Assembly: GCA_017618355.1 (NCBI GenBank)
Contig: JAFZUL010000170.1
Location: 1-64,000, forward strand
DNA length: 64,000 bases
Origin: Muribaculaceae bacterium
GTDB lineage: Bacteria; Bacteroidota; Bacteroidia; Bacteroidales; Muribaculaceae
Direction of reading: 5' to 3'
In this document: piece after piece, positions 24,376 to 32,891 of the stretch
Numbering within the stretch: position 1 is the stretch's first letter
Layout: each line of letters starts with the position of its first letter
Notes under the pieces: generated by a model
Database searches by the model: none
What the model was told of the DNA's origin: nothing
Seen by the model: the letters and a program-made list of their open reading frames with translations, nothing else
Program-made: the position numbers and the translations under genes

Positions 24376-25422
24376 ATGAAATTCAACAAATTATTGCTTG
24401 CTGCTGTGGTTGCAGTAGCTACTTTGGGAATGGCTAATGCTCAAGACGATGGGAATGGTTATGTGACCTTGTCGTTTAATGGCGACATTATGACTGGTTC
24501 GATTAAGCCCGAATATGACATGCCGCCCAATGATGGAAAAGACATTTTCATTGATTGCGATTCTATCATCAGAAGTGTGGATGTGGCATGCGGAAACCTC
24601 GAGGGCGTGCTTGCCGACACGGGCAAGACCCGCAAGCGCCCCGGGCGCCTGTCGTTCTCATTTATGATGCCCACCAAGAGCGTTAAACTGCTGGCAGACG
24701 CCGGTTATGACTTTATGGGCATTGCCAACAACCATATCAACGATTTCTATCCCGTCGCTATCCAATCTACCATCAAGACTTTGACCGACAATGGTATAGG
24801 TGTGGCCGGCACGAAGGATTGCGAGACCAGCATAAAGGAGATAAACGGCGTGAAATACGGCTTCTGCGCCTTCGGTCATGAGAGCTACACGTTGCGCACT
24901 CAGGACACGGCAACCGTGAAGCGCATCGTCAAAAAACTGCGCCAGGAATGCGACATCGTGATAGTGTGCTTCCACGGCGGCTCGGAGGGGCTTGACCAGC
25001 GCCATCTGCCATACGGTACCGAGTATTTCTGCGGCGCCGACCGCGGTAACCTGCGCCAGTTCGCCCATCTGTGCATCGACAATGGCGCCGATGTTGTCTA
25101 TGGCCATGGGCCTCACGTGCCACGTGCCATGGAGCTTTACAAGGATCACCTCATCGCATATAGCTTGGGCAACTTCGCCACCCCTCGTGGCATGAAGCTG
25201 CATTATCAGACAGCCTACGCTCCATTGCTGCTGGTTCGCCTCGACAAGGATGGCAAGTTTGTGGACGGTAAAATCCACTCCTTCATCCAGGTTCGCGACA
25301 AGGGTCCTCGCTTCGACGCTACCAACGCTGTGGCAAAGGACATACGTTCGCTCACCGAAGAAGATATCAAGGACAATCATCTTAATATCGCCGATGACGG
25401 CACAATAACCATAAAGAAATGA
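24376..25422 (+). CDS. CapA family protein (periplasmic metallophosphatase-like)
   Basis: 348 residues with a signal peptide (LGMANAQ). CapA proteins have a calcineurin-like fold and are known from poly-gamma-glutamate capsule export, though many homologues have no known role. Landmarks: FNGDIMTGS, ACGNLEGVLAD, GIANNHINDF, VCFHGGSEG and YGHGPHVPRAMELY with the SLGNF end. It overlaps the next gene by four bases (ATGA), and the two proteins are about 60 percent similar by eye, so this is a tandem duplication. No capB, capC or other capsule genes accompany the pair. Confidence 0.88.
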   Translation: MKFNKLLLAAVVAVATLGMANAQDDGNGYVTLSFNGDIMTGSIKPEYDMPPNDGKDIFIDCDSIIRSVDVACGNLEGVLADTGKTRKRPGRLSFSFMMPTKSVKLLADAGYDFMGIANNHINDFYPVAIQSTIKTLTDNGIGVAGTKDCETSIKEINGVKYGFCAFGHESYTLRTQDTATVKRIVKKLRQECDIVIVCFHGGSEGLDQRHLPYGTEYFCGADRGNLRQFAHLCIDNGADVVYGHGPHVPRAMELYKDHLIAYSLGNFATPRGMKLHYQTAYAPLLLVRLDKDGKFVDGKIHSFIQVRDKGPRFDATNAVAKDIRSLTEEDIKDNHLNIADDGTITIKK

Positions 25423-26528
25423 AACTAGTTAAATATCTGGCACTTGTTGCCATCGTGGCATTAGCAAGCTGTGGCGGCGGTACTGCCGACCAGCAGTCAT
25501 CTTCACAGAGTGCCAAAGACTCAACAGCAACTGCTCAAAACGAACCTGCCAAACCGCGCATTAACGGTACAGTGACGATTGCCATGAATGGCGATATGAT
25601 GCTCGGTTCCCTCAAACCAAACCGCATCTTGCCCGAAAACGACGGCAAAGACTTGCTACGCGACACCTATGAGATAACACGCAGAGCCGATGTGGCGTGC
25701 GGCAACCTCGAGGGCGTGATGGCCGACGAGGGCAGCACCCGCAAGGCGCCTGGGCCACTGTCGTTCTCGTTTATGATGCCAACGAAATACGTCAATCTGC
25801 TGGTAGATGCCGGCTACGACTTTATGGGCATTGCCAACAACCATATTTTTGACTTTTGGGATGCTGGCATTCAATCGACCATCAAGACGCTGCGTGATGC
25901 CAATATTGGCGTCGCCGGGACTAAGGACTGCGAGACCAGTATAAAGGAGATAAATGGCGTGAAGTATGGCTTCTGCGCCTTCGGCCACGAGGACTATTCG
26001 CTCAAGACCCAAGACACGGCAACCGTGAAGCGCGTGATTACTGGTCTGCGCCCACAATGCGACATCTTGATTGTGTGCTTCCACGGTGGGGCAGAGGGCA
26101 CTGGCTGCCGCCATGTGCCTTATGGCAAGGAGTATTTCCACGGCATGGATCGCGGTGACGTGCGTCAATTTGGCCACATGGCCATTGACTGCGGCGCTGA
26201 TATCGTGTATGGCCACGGTCCCCACGTGCCACGCGGCATGGAACTGTATAACGATCACCTGATTGCCTATAGTTTAGGAAACTTCTGCACGCTTGGCATG
26301 AGCACAGCGGGTCAAACGGGCTATGCTCCCCTGCTTGTCGCCAAGATTGATGGCAACGGAAAATTTGTTGAAGGCAAGATACATTCCTTCATTCAAGGCC
26401 ACCGCACTGGTCCGCATCGCGATGCAAATAATCTTGTTGCAAAAGACATAAGGTCGCTGACTCTTGACGATTTCAAAGACAACAAACTGGATATTGCCGA
26501 CGACGGCACAATAAAGCCTAAGAAGTAA
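25419..26528 (+). CDS. CapA family lipoprotein, tandem paralogue
   Basis: 369 residues. Unlike its neighbour it has a lipobox (ALASC, cysteine 19) followed by a Ser/Gln/Thr-rich linker, so it would be membrane-tethered while the first copy is free. The same CapA motifs are present: MNGDMMLGS, ACGNLEGVMAD, GIANNHIFDF, VCFHGGAEG and YGHGPHVPRGMELY. The start codon overlaps the upstream stop, and its own stop overlaps the start of the next gene (TAATG), showing tight translational coupling. Confidence 0.88.
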   Translation: MKLVKYLALVAIVALASCGGGTADQQSSSQSAKDSTATAQNEPAKPRINGTVTIAMNGDMMLGSLKPNRILPENDGKDLLRDTYEITRRADVACGNLEGVMADEGSTRKAPGPLSFSFMMPTKYVNLLVDAGYDFMGIANNHIFDFWDAGIQSTIKTLRDANIGVAGTKDCETSIKEINGVKYGFCAFGHEDYSLKTQDTATVKRVITGLRPQCDILIVCFHGGAEGTGCRHVPYGKEYFHGMDRGDVRQFGHMAIDCGADIVYGHGPHVPRGMELYNDHLIAYSLGNFCTLGMSTAGQTGYAPLLVAKIDGNGKFVEGKIHSFIQGHRTGPHRDANNLVAKDIRSLTLDDFKDNKLDIADDGTIKPKK

Positions 26529-27160
26529 TGAGGAGAATAGGTGTTTTAATTACAGTGATTATGGCTCTGGCGTTCAATGCTGGGGCCTATGATGGCGTGA
26601 GCAAGTTGTTTGTGGAAGAAAACGGCGATTTGTTCAACTCCATTACTGTGCCAACACGTTATGAGCTGATAAACAACTTTGGCAGGGCCGATAAGACCGA
26701 ATTGTATAATGACCTTCGCACCGAAGAGACGCGCATTCTTGCTCTCACCGACGAATATATGAAGATTGCCACCTCGTCGGCGCAGACCGTGGAGTTGAAA
26801 CTTCTGCACAAGTCGAAACGCGACACGGTGATTGCCGTTATCGAGACTGTTGCCGTGCCTTACAAGGACAGCCGCCTCACGTTCTACGATACCAAATGGA
26901 ATAAGCTTGACGCATCGAAGTTCATAAAGATGCCCACATTTGATGATTTCATCTTGCCGTCGATGCCAAAAGACCTGCGAAACAACTTGGTTAACAGTAT
27001 GATGATGACAATGATAGAGCTGCGGTTTGAGGGCGAGACTCTTGTGGCTCAATGCAATGCCAACGACTTCTTCATGGGCGATGATTTAAAGACGTTCCAG
27101 CCATATCTGGTAAAGAAAGTGGTTTATACAATCAATAAAAGCTCGTTTAAGAAGAAATAA
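26528..27160 (+). CDS. DUF3256 family exported protein
   Basis: 210 residues with a signal peptide (AFNAGAYD). It matches the Bacteroidales-only family DUF3256: KLFVEENGDLFNSITVPTR near the N-terminus and LRNNLVNSMMMTMIEL later. Function is unknown; the protein is probably periplasmic. Its ATG overlaps the stop of the second capA gene by one base and it ends 7 bases before xseA, so five genes from 24376 to 28700 seem to form one operon. Confidence 0.85.
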   Translation: MRRIGVLITVIMALAFNAGAYDGVSKLFVEENGDLFNSITVPTRYELINNFGRADKTELYNDLRTEETRILALTDEYMKIATSSAQTVELKLLHKSKRDTVIAVIETVAVPYKDSRLTFYDTKWNKLDASKFIKMPTFDDFILPSMPKDLRNNLVNSMMMTMIELRFEGETLVAQCNANDFFMGDDLKTFQPYLVKKVVYTINKSSFKKK

Positions 27161-27167
27161 ACCCCAA

Positions 27168-28460
27168 ATGCAGCAGTCATTAACCCTTCTGGAATATAAC
27201 CAGCGCATCAAGAATTTGATGTACGACCCCGACGTGCAAAATTGCTGGGTCACAGCCGAGACCAGCGACTTGCGTGTGAGTCGTGGACACTGCTATCTGG
27301 AGTTGATTCAGAAGAATGATCAGGGAACTACTGTTGCAAGGCTTGGGGCAGTGATTTGGGCAAACACCTTCGCGCGACTTGATGCGCAGTTTTTCCAAGT
27401 CACAGGCAAGCATCTCGCCTCGGCTATGAAGGTGATGGTTAACTTAAACGCCAATTTCCATGAGCAATATGGCCTGAAGGCTGTCATCAACGGCATCAAC
27501 CCCGAGTTCACTCTGGGCGACATGGAACGCATCAGGCAGGAAATTATCGCACGCCTCACCCAAGAAGGCATCATCGACATGAACAAACAGCTGTCGTGGC
27601 CACTCGTCCCACAGCGCATTGCTGTGATCTCGGCAAGAGGCGCGGCTGGATATGGCGACTTCCTTAATCAGTTGCATAACAATGCCTATGGACTCAAGTT
27701 CTACACTTGCCTCTTTGAGTCGGTGATGCAGGGCGTGAACACAGTGCCTAGTGTGATTGCCGCTCTAGACCGTGTCGCTGCAGTGGAGGAGATGTTTGAC
27801 TGTGTGGTGATAATTCGTGGCGGAGGCTCGACAAGCGACCTCAACTCATTTGACAACTACGACTTGGGCGCCAATATCGCCCAATTCCCGTTGCCCATAA
27901 TCACTGGTATAGGCCATGACCGTGACGTTACTATTCCCGACATGGTGTCGAAACTGCATGTCAAGACCCCTACTGAAGCCGCTGAGTTCCTAGTGAGATG
28001 CGGCTTGGCGCAGCTTAACCTCCTCAATGAGATGGCAGCGGCGGTTGTGAGCTCATCACGCGAAGCGATAGCCCATGCAAGGGAGCAACTGTCGTATTAC
28101 GGCAACTATATACCACTCTCGGCGCAGAAACTTGTCGAGACAAGCCGCGCGAAACTCTTAGGATATGCGCAGTCTATTCCGCTGGTGCTCAAAGCGAGAA
28201 TTGATAGCGAGAAGTCGCATTTAGACCGCCTTGTTGATGCGACAAAGACAGCAGTAGCTGCCAGCATGGAGCGTGAGCACATGAGACTCTCGGCGCTCGC
28301 CGATAAGGTACAGCTGCTCTCTCCCCAGAATATACTCAATCGTGGCTATTCGCTCACCACTCTCAATGGTCATGTGGTGACAAGCGTCGCAGCCGTCAAA
28401 CAAGGAGATAGACTGGTTACAACGTTGAAAGACGGCAATATTGAAAGTGTTGTAGAATAA
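27168..28460 (+). CDS. xseA: Exodeoxyribonuclease VII large subunit
   Basis: 430 residues, cytoplasmic; with XseB it degrades single-stranded DNA. An N-terminal OB fold (NCWVTAETSDLRVSRGHCYLEL) is followed by the catalytic domain with RGGGSTSDLNSFD, ITGIGHDRDVTIPD and TPTEAAEFL, and then a long helical region that carries XseB subunits. The C-terminal segment ILNRGYSLTTLNG is typical. It follows the DUF3256 gene by 7 bases and precedes xseB by 15. Confidence 0.95.
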   Translation: MQQSLTLLEYNQRIKNLMYDPDVQNCWVTAETSDLRVSRGHCYLELIQKNDQGTTVARLGAVIWANTFARLDAQFFQVTGKHLASAMKVMVNLNANFHEQYGLKAVINGINPEFTLGDMERIRQEIIARLTQEGIIDMNKQLSWPLVPQRIAVISARGAAGYGDFLNQLHNNAYGLKFYTCLFESVMQGVNTVPSVIAALDRVAAVEEMFDCVVIIRGGGSTSDLNSFDNYDLGANIAQFPLPIITGIGHDRDVTIPDMVSKLHVKTPTEAAEFLVRCGLAQLNLLNEMAAAVVSSSREAIAHAREQLSYYGNYIPLSAQKLVETSRAKLLGYAQSIPLVLKARIDSEKSHLDRLVDATKTAVAASMEREHMRLSALADKVQLLSPQNILNRGYSLTTLNGHVVTSVAAVKQGDRLVTTLKDGNIESVVE

Positions 28461-28475
28461 AAAAAATTATGATAT

Positions 28476-28700
28476 ATGGAAAATCAAGAAATCGAAAAAA
28501 TGACATACACTCAAGCTGTCAATGAGCTTGGGGAGATAGTGAAGAAGATGCAAAGCCCCGAGTGCAGCATCGACAAACTGAGTCAATACACTGCTCGCTC
28601 GTTGCAGCTGCTCAAGGTGTGCAAAGCAAAACTCACCGCCACCGATGAGGAATTAAAGAAAGTCCTCAACGAGATGAGCGATGATAAAGACAATGCATAA
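28476..28700 (+). CDS. xseB: Exodeoxyribonuclease VII small subunit
   Basis: 74 residues. Helical partner of XseA; MTYTQAVNELGEIVKKMQSP and ARSLQLLKVCKAKLTATDEELKKVL fit the family (usually 60-80 residues). Adjacent to xseA in the expected order. Confidence 0.95.
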   Translation: MENQEIEKMTYTQAVNELGEIVKKMQSPECSIDKLSQYTARSLQLLKVCKAKLTATDEELKKVLNEMSDDKDNA

Positions 28701-28762
28701 TGCTCAATCAGTCTGGATTTTTTATAAAATTACACCCTTAAAAAACTACAAACTAAAATTTT

Positions 28763-29017
28763 ATGGAAAAGGATGATGATATAGTTGTTTTCGCTATGTA
28801 CGATAGTCCGGTTGATGCCAATATCGTGAAGGGTGTGTTGGAAAGCAACGGCGTGGTGGCTGGAGTGATTGGTGATTCCACTGCTAATGTGCTTATGCAG
28901 GGATTTCAGCAAGGCACGATGCGAGTGGTGGTGTTCCGCAAGGACCTCCAAAAGGCACGTCAAATTATGGATTCAAGTCCCCTTGAATCCTCCGACAGGG
29001 ATATGAATTTAGAGTAA
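28763..29017 (+). CDS. DUF2007-type small protein
   Basis: 84 residues. The fold pattern VFAMYDSPVDANIVKGVLESNGV then VVVFRKDLQKARQIM matches DUF2007, small cytoplasmic domains that resemble the PII signalling fold and have no proven role. No signal peptide. It is 62 bases after xseB and could be read from the same transcript. Confidence 0.8.
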   Translation: MEKDDDIVVFAMYDSPVDANIVKGVLESNGVVAGVIGDSTANVLMQGFQQGTMRVVVFRKDLQKARQIMDSSPLESSDRDMNLE

Positions 29018-29073
29018 GCGTTTAGAGACTTAACACTTACCATTTATAACTTTGCTAATTACTACTTAAAAAC

Positions 29074-30162
29074 TTACCTCCTTATCCCTTTCTCTCGTAG
29101 CGCTTGGTGGTACTTGGCTGCGTAGGCTTCGTGCTGTGCGTAAGTCTCAGCAAAGTTGTGATAGCCCGAGAAGTCTTCCTTGGCACACATATAGATGTAG
29201 TTGTGCTGAGGAGCATCGAGCACTGCATCAATTGACGATTTCTCGGGGAGGCAGATAGGGCCAGGAGGAAGTCCGAAAACATAATAGGTGTTCCACGGCG
29301 ACTGCACGCTGCAGTCCTCAAAGGTGATGCGGCGCAGGGCGAAATTCTTCAGAGCAAACTTCACCGTTGGGTCGGCCTGCAGTTTCATGTGCTGTTTCAG
29401 GCGATTCATATACAAGCGCGCTACCATGCCTTTCTCGTCGGCCTTATTGGTCTCACCTTCAACGATAGAAGCAAGAGTAACCACCTCATTTGGCGTTAGA
29501 CCCAGTTTCTCAGCTTTTGCCTTACGCTCGTCGTTCCAGAACTGGTCGTTGAATTTCTTCATGTGTTGCATGAGCTTGGCAGGCTCCACATCCCACAAGA
29601 ACTGATAAGTATCGGCCATGAAAAGCCCTGTGACGTTGTCGGGCGTCATTCCCACACTTTGGCACAGCTCCTTGTCGTTAAGGGCGGCGAGGAATTCCTC
29701 TTTTGGGCGCATGAGCGTCTTTGCCAGCCGTGCCGCGAGGTCTTCCTTTGTGCGCAGGTTGTTGATGGTGACCTTCACCTCATTGGCAGCGCCACTACGG
29801 AGGTGCCTGGCGACGCTGAAGGCGCTCTCTCCCTTCTTGATTTTGAAGGCACCCTGTCGCTTGCTCAAGTCGGCATGAGTGTGCTCGAGCAACGACACCA
29901 CTTTGTTGGCAAACTGGTCGCTTGTGTTTTGTGCTAGAGAGTCTTTTATGGCTTCCATACTGGTGCCTTTGCGTATAAGCAAAGTGGCATCTTTGTCGCT
30001 CTTGGTAGTTAGATATGGCGCCAAAAACACTGCTCCAATTGCAGCCACTGCCACAAGTGCTACTGCACCACCTATCAACCATTTCTTCCAAGCTGGTTTC
30101 TTGGTTGATTTCTTTCTCGTTGCTCTTGCTCTCGATGTCGTCTTTTTCTTGTTCTCTGCCAT
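29074..30162 (-). CDS. mltG: Endolytic murein transglycosylase
   Basis: 362 residues from the ATG at 30162 (MAENKKKTTSR); the longer frame to 30207 would overlap the promoter. A basic cytoplasmic N-terminus is followed by one membrane helix (about residues 31-50) and the YceG periplasmic domain. MltG cuts nascent glycan strands and helps set their length. Typical segments: VVTLASIVEGETNKADEKGMVARLYMNRL with the catalytic glutamate, LQADPTVKFAL, and SPWNTYYVFGLPPGPICLP. It is convergent with the DUF2007 gene. Confidence 0.93.
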   Translation of the reverse strand: MAENKKKTTSRARATRKKSTKKPAWKKWLIGGAVALVAVAAIGAVFLAPYLTTKSDKDATLLIRKGTSMEAIKDSLAQNTSDQFANKVVSLLEHTHADLSKRQGAFKIKKGESAFSVARHLRSGAANEVKVTINNLRTKEDLAARLAKTLMRPKEEFLAALNDKELCQSVGMTPDNVTGLFMADTYQFLWDVEPAKLMQHMKKFNDQFWNDERKAKAEKLGLTPNEVVTLASIVEGETNKADEKGMVARLYMNRLKQHMKLQADPTVKFALKNFALRRITFEDCSVQSPWNTYYVFGLPPGPICLPEKSSIDAVLDAPQHNYIYMCAKEDFSGYHNFAETYAQHEAYAAKYHQALREKGIRR

Positions 30163-30204
30163 TATTTCGTAAATGAAAAGTTCGAATGATATTGTAAAGC
30201 GTTG

Positions 30205-30212
30205 CAAAGGTA
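30205..30212 (-). promoter_or_regulatory. -7 element TACCTTTG of mltG
   Basis: Minus strand, 42 bases upstream of the ATG at 30162. Confidence 0.7.
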
Positions 30213-30218
30213 GTAAAA

Positions 30219-30249
30219 AGTTGTCAGTTTTCAGTTATCAGTTGTCAGA
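30219..30249 (-). repeat. AACTGATAACTGA short-word array upstream of the mltG promoter
   Basis: Minus-strand units ACAACTGATA, ACTGAAAACT and GACAACTTTT end 6 bases from the -7 element, matching the arrangement at valS (6198-6230). Confidence 0.7.
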
Positions 30250-30274
30250 ATTCTTTCTTGTTATCTGCATCAGC

Positions 30275-30310
30275 TAAAAAAAGCGTGACCTTGTCAAGAA
30301 GGCCACGCTT
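30275..30310 (-). terminator. Terminator of the 30332 gene
   Basis: Minus-strand stem AAGCGTGGCC/GGTCACGCTT, then TTTTTTT. Confidence 0.85.
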
Positions 30311-30331
30311 AATTTGGTGTGTTATTGTTGA

Positions 30332-32290
30332 TTATTTAACAACCTTAGTTTTAATGGTAGTGCCGTCGGTCATCTCACGAACTACGATGTTCACGCCCTT
30401 GAATGGAGTTGCGCTCTCAACGCCAGCTACATTGTAGTAGCGAACAGACTTAACATTATTCATGTTGATTGTATCGATAGCAGTTGGAGTCTTGCTAACA
30501 ACCATCTCAAGAGGTGCTTGGATACCCTTGCCTTCAGCTGCTGCTGGAGCGGCCTTAACGGTGATGTCGTAGCTGCCACCATCAGCAACACGGAAGTTGG
30601 CTTGTCCAGCAAGTGCAATATTAACATTGAGGAGGTCAGAGTTGATGAGGAAATAACCTACGTTGTTCTCATCCACGCCACCGAACCAAATCCATGCATT
30701 ATCACCTGTTGCATTCTCATCGGGATTAGGAGTGATAAGCTTGAACTCGCCGTTTGCCTCAAGCTCAACAGTACCAGTGAACTCACCTTCGTTTTCAACG
30801 AGCTCAATTTTGCCATCTTCCTGGCTCCAATCATTGAATGAACCAACAACATAGAGCTGCTCGATTTCGGGCTCTACAACTGGAGTCTCCTCCTTAGTAT
30901 AGATGATTGTCATCTTAGGCAGGAACTGAACCATCTGGTTGTAGCCGCTAGACGCAGACCATTGTGCGTAGGTGGTGTTGGTCTCTTGGTTTACACCATA
31001 GAACCATGTGCGACTAAAGGAGCCCTTTACAGCTACGAGTGTCTGAATAGCGAGGTTGCCGCCTTCGTAGGTGAAAGGCTCATCAAATTCAAATACCAAA
31101 TCAGTTTGGCCATTAGCAAGTGTGAGGCTACTAACAGTAGTAAGGTCAGTAATCAGATTGTTGGGAACAGCGATAGCGCTCTCAGCCTCAAATGCAGTCT
31201 CCTCAGTACTCTTAACGGCCAGTTCTATAGTTGGAGTGCCAACACTTATTGCGCCAGCAGGATAGAATTGCACGCCGAGAATCTTGTTGCCAGCCAACTC
31301 GGCGAGCATGTCGGCAGGATAAAGCATCTGAACGAAAGTGCCCTGAGTATCGCAATAGTAGCCATAGATGGGCGCATATTGACCCTGGTTCTCACCTTCG
31401 CAAACTGTTAATTGATACTCGTTGACGCACTTGCCGCTTAAGGCAACAGTGAATGTGCCTGCTTCGCCGCAGTTGATAGTCATAGTGCCAGTGTACTCGT
31501 CGAAGGCAGTAGGAGCAAATGTAACAGGAATCTCTACTGATTCGCCAGATGCGAGCTCGGCAGCTTCATAAGTAGTGCTGAACGGAGCCTCAAGACCGCT
31601 GATGGCGGGAGTAAAGGCATTGATACCCTTGTTCTTCAGAGTAACCTTCATCTCAGCCTCGCTGTCTTTAGCAACCTTACCAAAGTCAAGCTTATCAACA
31701 TTTACAAATGCATTATAGTCTTGAAGTGGAGCTGGGGTGTAGGTAAATGTTGTAGTAGGCAGGAAGTTATAGGTTGAAGTTCTACTCATAGAGATTTTTT
31801 CACCTTCGCTTACACCATAGAAGTAGTTGCTCTTCCATCCTGCAGCTGTAGTGACTAAGCATTCAAAAACCAAGTTACCACCCTCATAAACGAAAGGAGT
31901 GTCGAATATGTATTCCACCTCAGTTACATTGCTCTCGGCAGAAACTGCTTCGGGCTTTACTACAGTAAGACCGGTAATTGGAGTTGCACTCTCATAAACC
32001 GATTGCTCGGTAGTGCCCATCGAAAGTTGGCATATGGCATTAGGAACTTCGGTGAAAGTTCCGCTAACATAGAACTTGATAGCGGTAATTGTTCCACCTT
32101 GCATCTCTTCAATCTTTGATGCATTGTAGATGACCTGAGTAGTAGTTCCTTGTGTATCCCAATACATCATGTTAAGGGGAACAGTCGAACTGGTGTTTAC
32201 ACCACCTTCGGCAACAGTAAGTGTCTCTTGTGCGCCAAGAGCAAACGCGCTGGCTACCAATACAGCCAGAGAAAGTAAAAATTTCTTCAT
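30332..32290 (-). CDS. Secreted repeat protein with ASH-like domain and T9SS-like C-terminal tail
   Basis: 652 residues with a signal peptide (AFALGAQ). Two similar beta-rich modules (YWDTQGTTTQVIYNASKIEEM and YCDTQGTFVQMLYPADMLAEL) flank a domain with VDKLDFGKVAKDSEAEMKVTLKN, which looks like an ASPM/SPD-2/Hydin (choice-of-anchor D type) domain. A later segment, LYVVGSFNDWSQ, resembles a starch/glycogen-binding beta sandwich. The last about 40 residues (VRYYNVAGVESATPFKGVNIVVR) resemble type IX secretion sorting tails. It probably ends up on the cell surface; the role is unknown. It has its own promoter and terminator. Confidence 0.85.
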   Translation of the reverse strand: MKKFLLSLAVLVASAFALGAQETLTVAEGGVNTSSTVPLNMMYWDTQGTTTQVIYNASKIEEMQGGTITAIKFYVSGTFTEVPNAICQLSMGTTEQSVYESATPITGLTVVKPEAVSAESNVTEVEYIFDTPFVYEGGNLVFECLVTTAAGWKSNYFYGVSEGEKISMSRTSTYNFLPTTTFTYTPAPLQDYNAFVNVDKLDFGKVAKDSEAEMKVTLKNKGINAFTPAISGLEAPFSTTYEAAELASGESVEIPVTFAPTAFDEYTGTMTINCGEAGTFTVALSGKCVNEYQLTVCEGENQGQYAPIYGYYCDTQGTFVQMLYPADMLAELAGNKILGVQFYPAGAISVGTPTIELAVKSTEETAFEAESAIAVPNNLITDLTTVSSLTLANGQTDLVFEFDEPFTYEGGNLAIQTLVAVKGSFSRTWFYGVNQETNTTYAQWSASSGYNQMVQFLPKMTIIYTKEETPVVEPEIEQLYVVGSFNDWSQEDGKIELVENEGEFTGTVELEANGEFKLITPNPDENATGDNAWIWFGGVDENNVGYFLINSDLLNVNIALAGQANFRVADGGSYDITVKAAPAAAEGKGIQAPLEMVVSKTPTAIDTINMNNVKSVRYYNVAGVESATPFKGVNIVVREMTDGTTIKTKVVK

Positions 32291-32351
32291 TTTTCAATAA
32301 AGTTTAAATAGTTAATAATAATAGAAGTTTGACTTCTTTGGGTTTCGCCTG

Positions 32352-32359
32352 CAAAGGTA
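32352..32359 (-). promoter_or_regulatory. -7 element TACCTTTG of the 30332 gene
   Basis: Minus strand, about 62 bases before the ATG at 32290. Confidence 0.7.
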
Positions 32360-32420
32360 CAACAATTATTCTATTAAAAAAATAATTGTTTGAAATTGTA
32401 AGTAATTGTATGAAAAAAAG

Positions 32421-32750
32421 CTAGTCGCGGTCGTAGTGCGGCATGTCGTTGGGGATTACCATTGAGATTTCTACCATGCCGGCGACTTTGCCGTTGACGC
32501 GCCAGGGGCTTTGGTAAATCATTTTGCGCTGGCCGTTTTTGGTGATGGTGTAGGCGTTGATGGTGTCGCTTTCCATCATGTGGCGTATCATCGCCTGTGA
32601 GTGCTCATTGTGGCAGGGGAAAAGGTTTTGCCCCACCATTGACTTGCCGTCTTTGTTGAATGTCTCTCGTGATTTCTCATTCATGTAAATCACTTTACCC
32701 TCGGTGTCGCACACCGTCACTGCGCAATGCAGCCCTTCTGCCCAATCCAT
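32421..32750 (-). CDS. Stand-alone PAS-domain protein
   Basis: 109 residues, consisting of one PAS fold and nothing else: LHCAVTVCDTEGKVIYMNEKS, then LFPCHNEHSQAMIRHMM, then YQSPWRVNGKVAGMVEISM. The CHNEHS segment is common in PAS sensors of anaerobes that may bind a cofactor. No kinase, GGDEF or HTH output is attached, so it presumably works with a partner protein. The upstream gap contains a CTAGA-rich array and no clear promoter. Confidence 0.85.
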   Translation of the reverse strand: MDWAEGLHCAVTVCDTEGKVIYMNEKSRETFNKDGKSMVGQNLFPCHNEHSQAMIRHMMESDTINAYTITKNGQRKMIYQSPWRVNGKVAGMVEISMVIPNDMPHYDRD

Positions 32751-32788
32751 TGTTAGTTATTAGTTTTTAATTATAAGTTATTTGTTGT

Positions 32789-32832
32789 TCTAGATTATTT
32801 AGAAGTTCTATATTGTCTAGAATATCTAGTTT
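32789..32832 (-). repeat. CTAGA word array upstream of the PAS gene
   Basis: Contains TTCTAGATTATTTAGAAG and TTGTCTAGAATATCTAG. Related arrays lie at 57319-57362 and 45850-45868. Confidence 0.6.
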
Positions 32833-32852
32833 TTAACAATTTACACTTAATT

Positions 32853-32891
32853 TCTCACCTCTCCACTCTCACCTCTTACCTCTCACCTCTT
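32853..32891 (-). repeat. GAGAGGTAAGAGGTGAGAG array at the 3' end of the 32869 gene
   Basis: Minus-strand tandem words AGAGGTGAGAGGTAAGAGG and TGAGAGTGGAGAGGTGAGA; the last eight codons of the gene lie inside the array. Related to 44251-44278. Confidence 0.65.

Noticed and set aside
24376..26528. Capsule (poly-gamma-glutamate) locus
   Set aside because: Only CapA-type genes are present; CapB, CapC and CapD homologues are absent.
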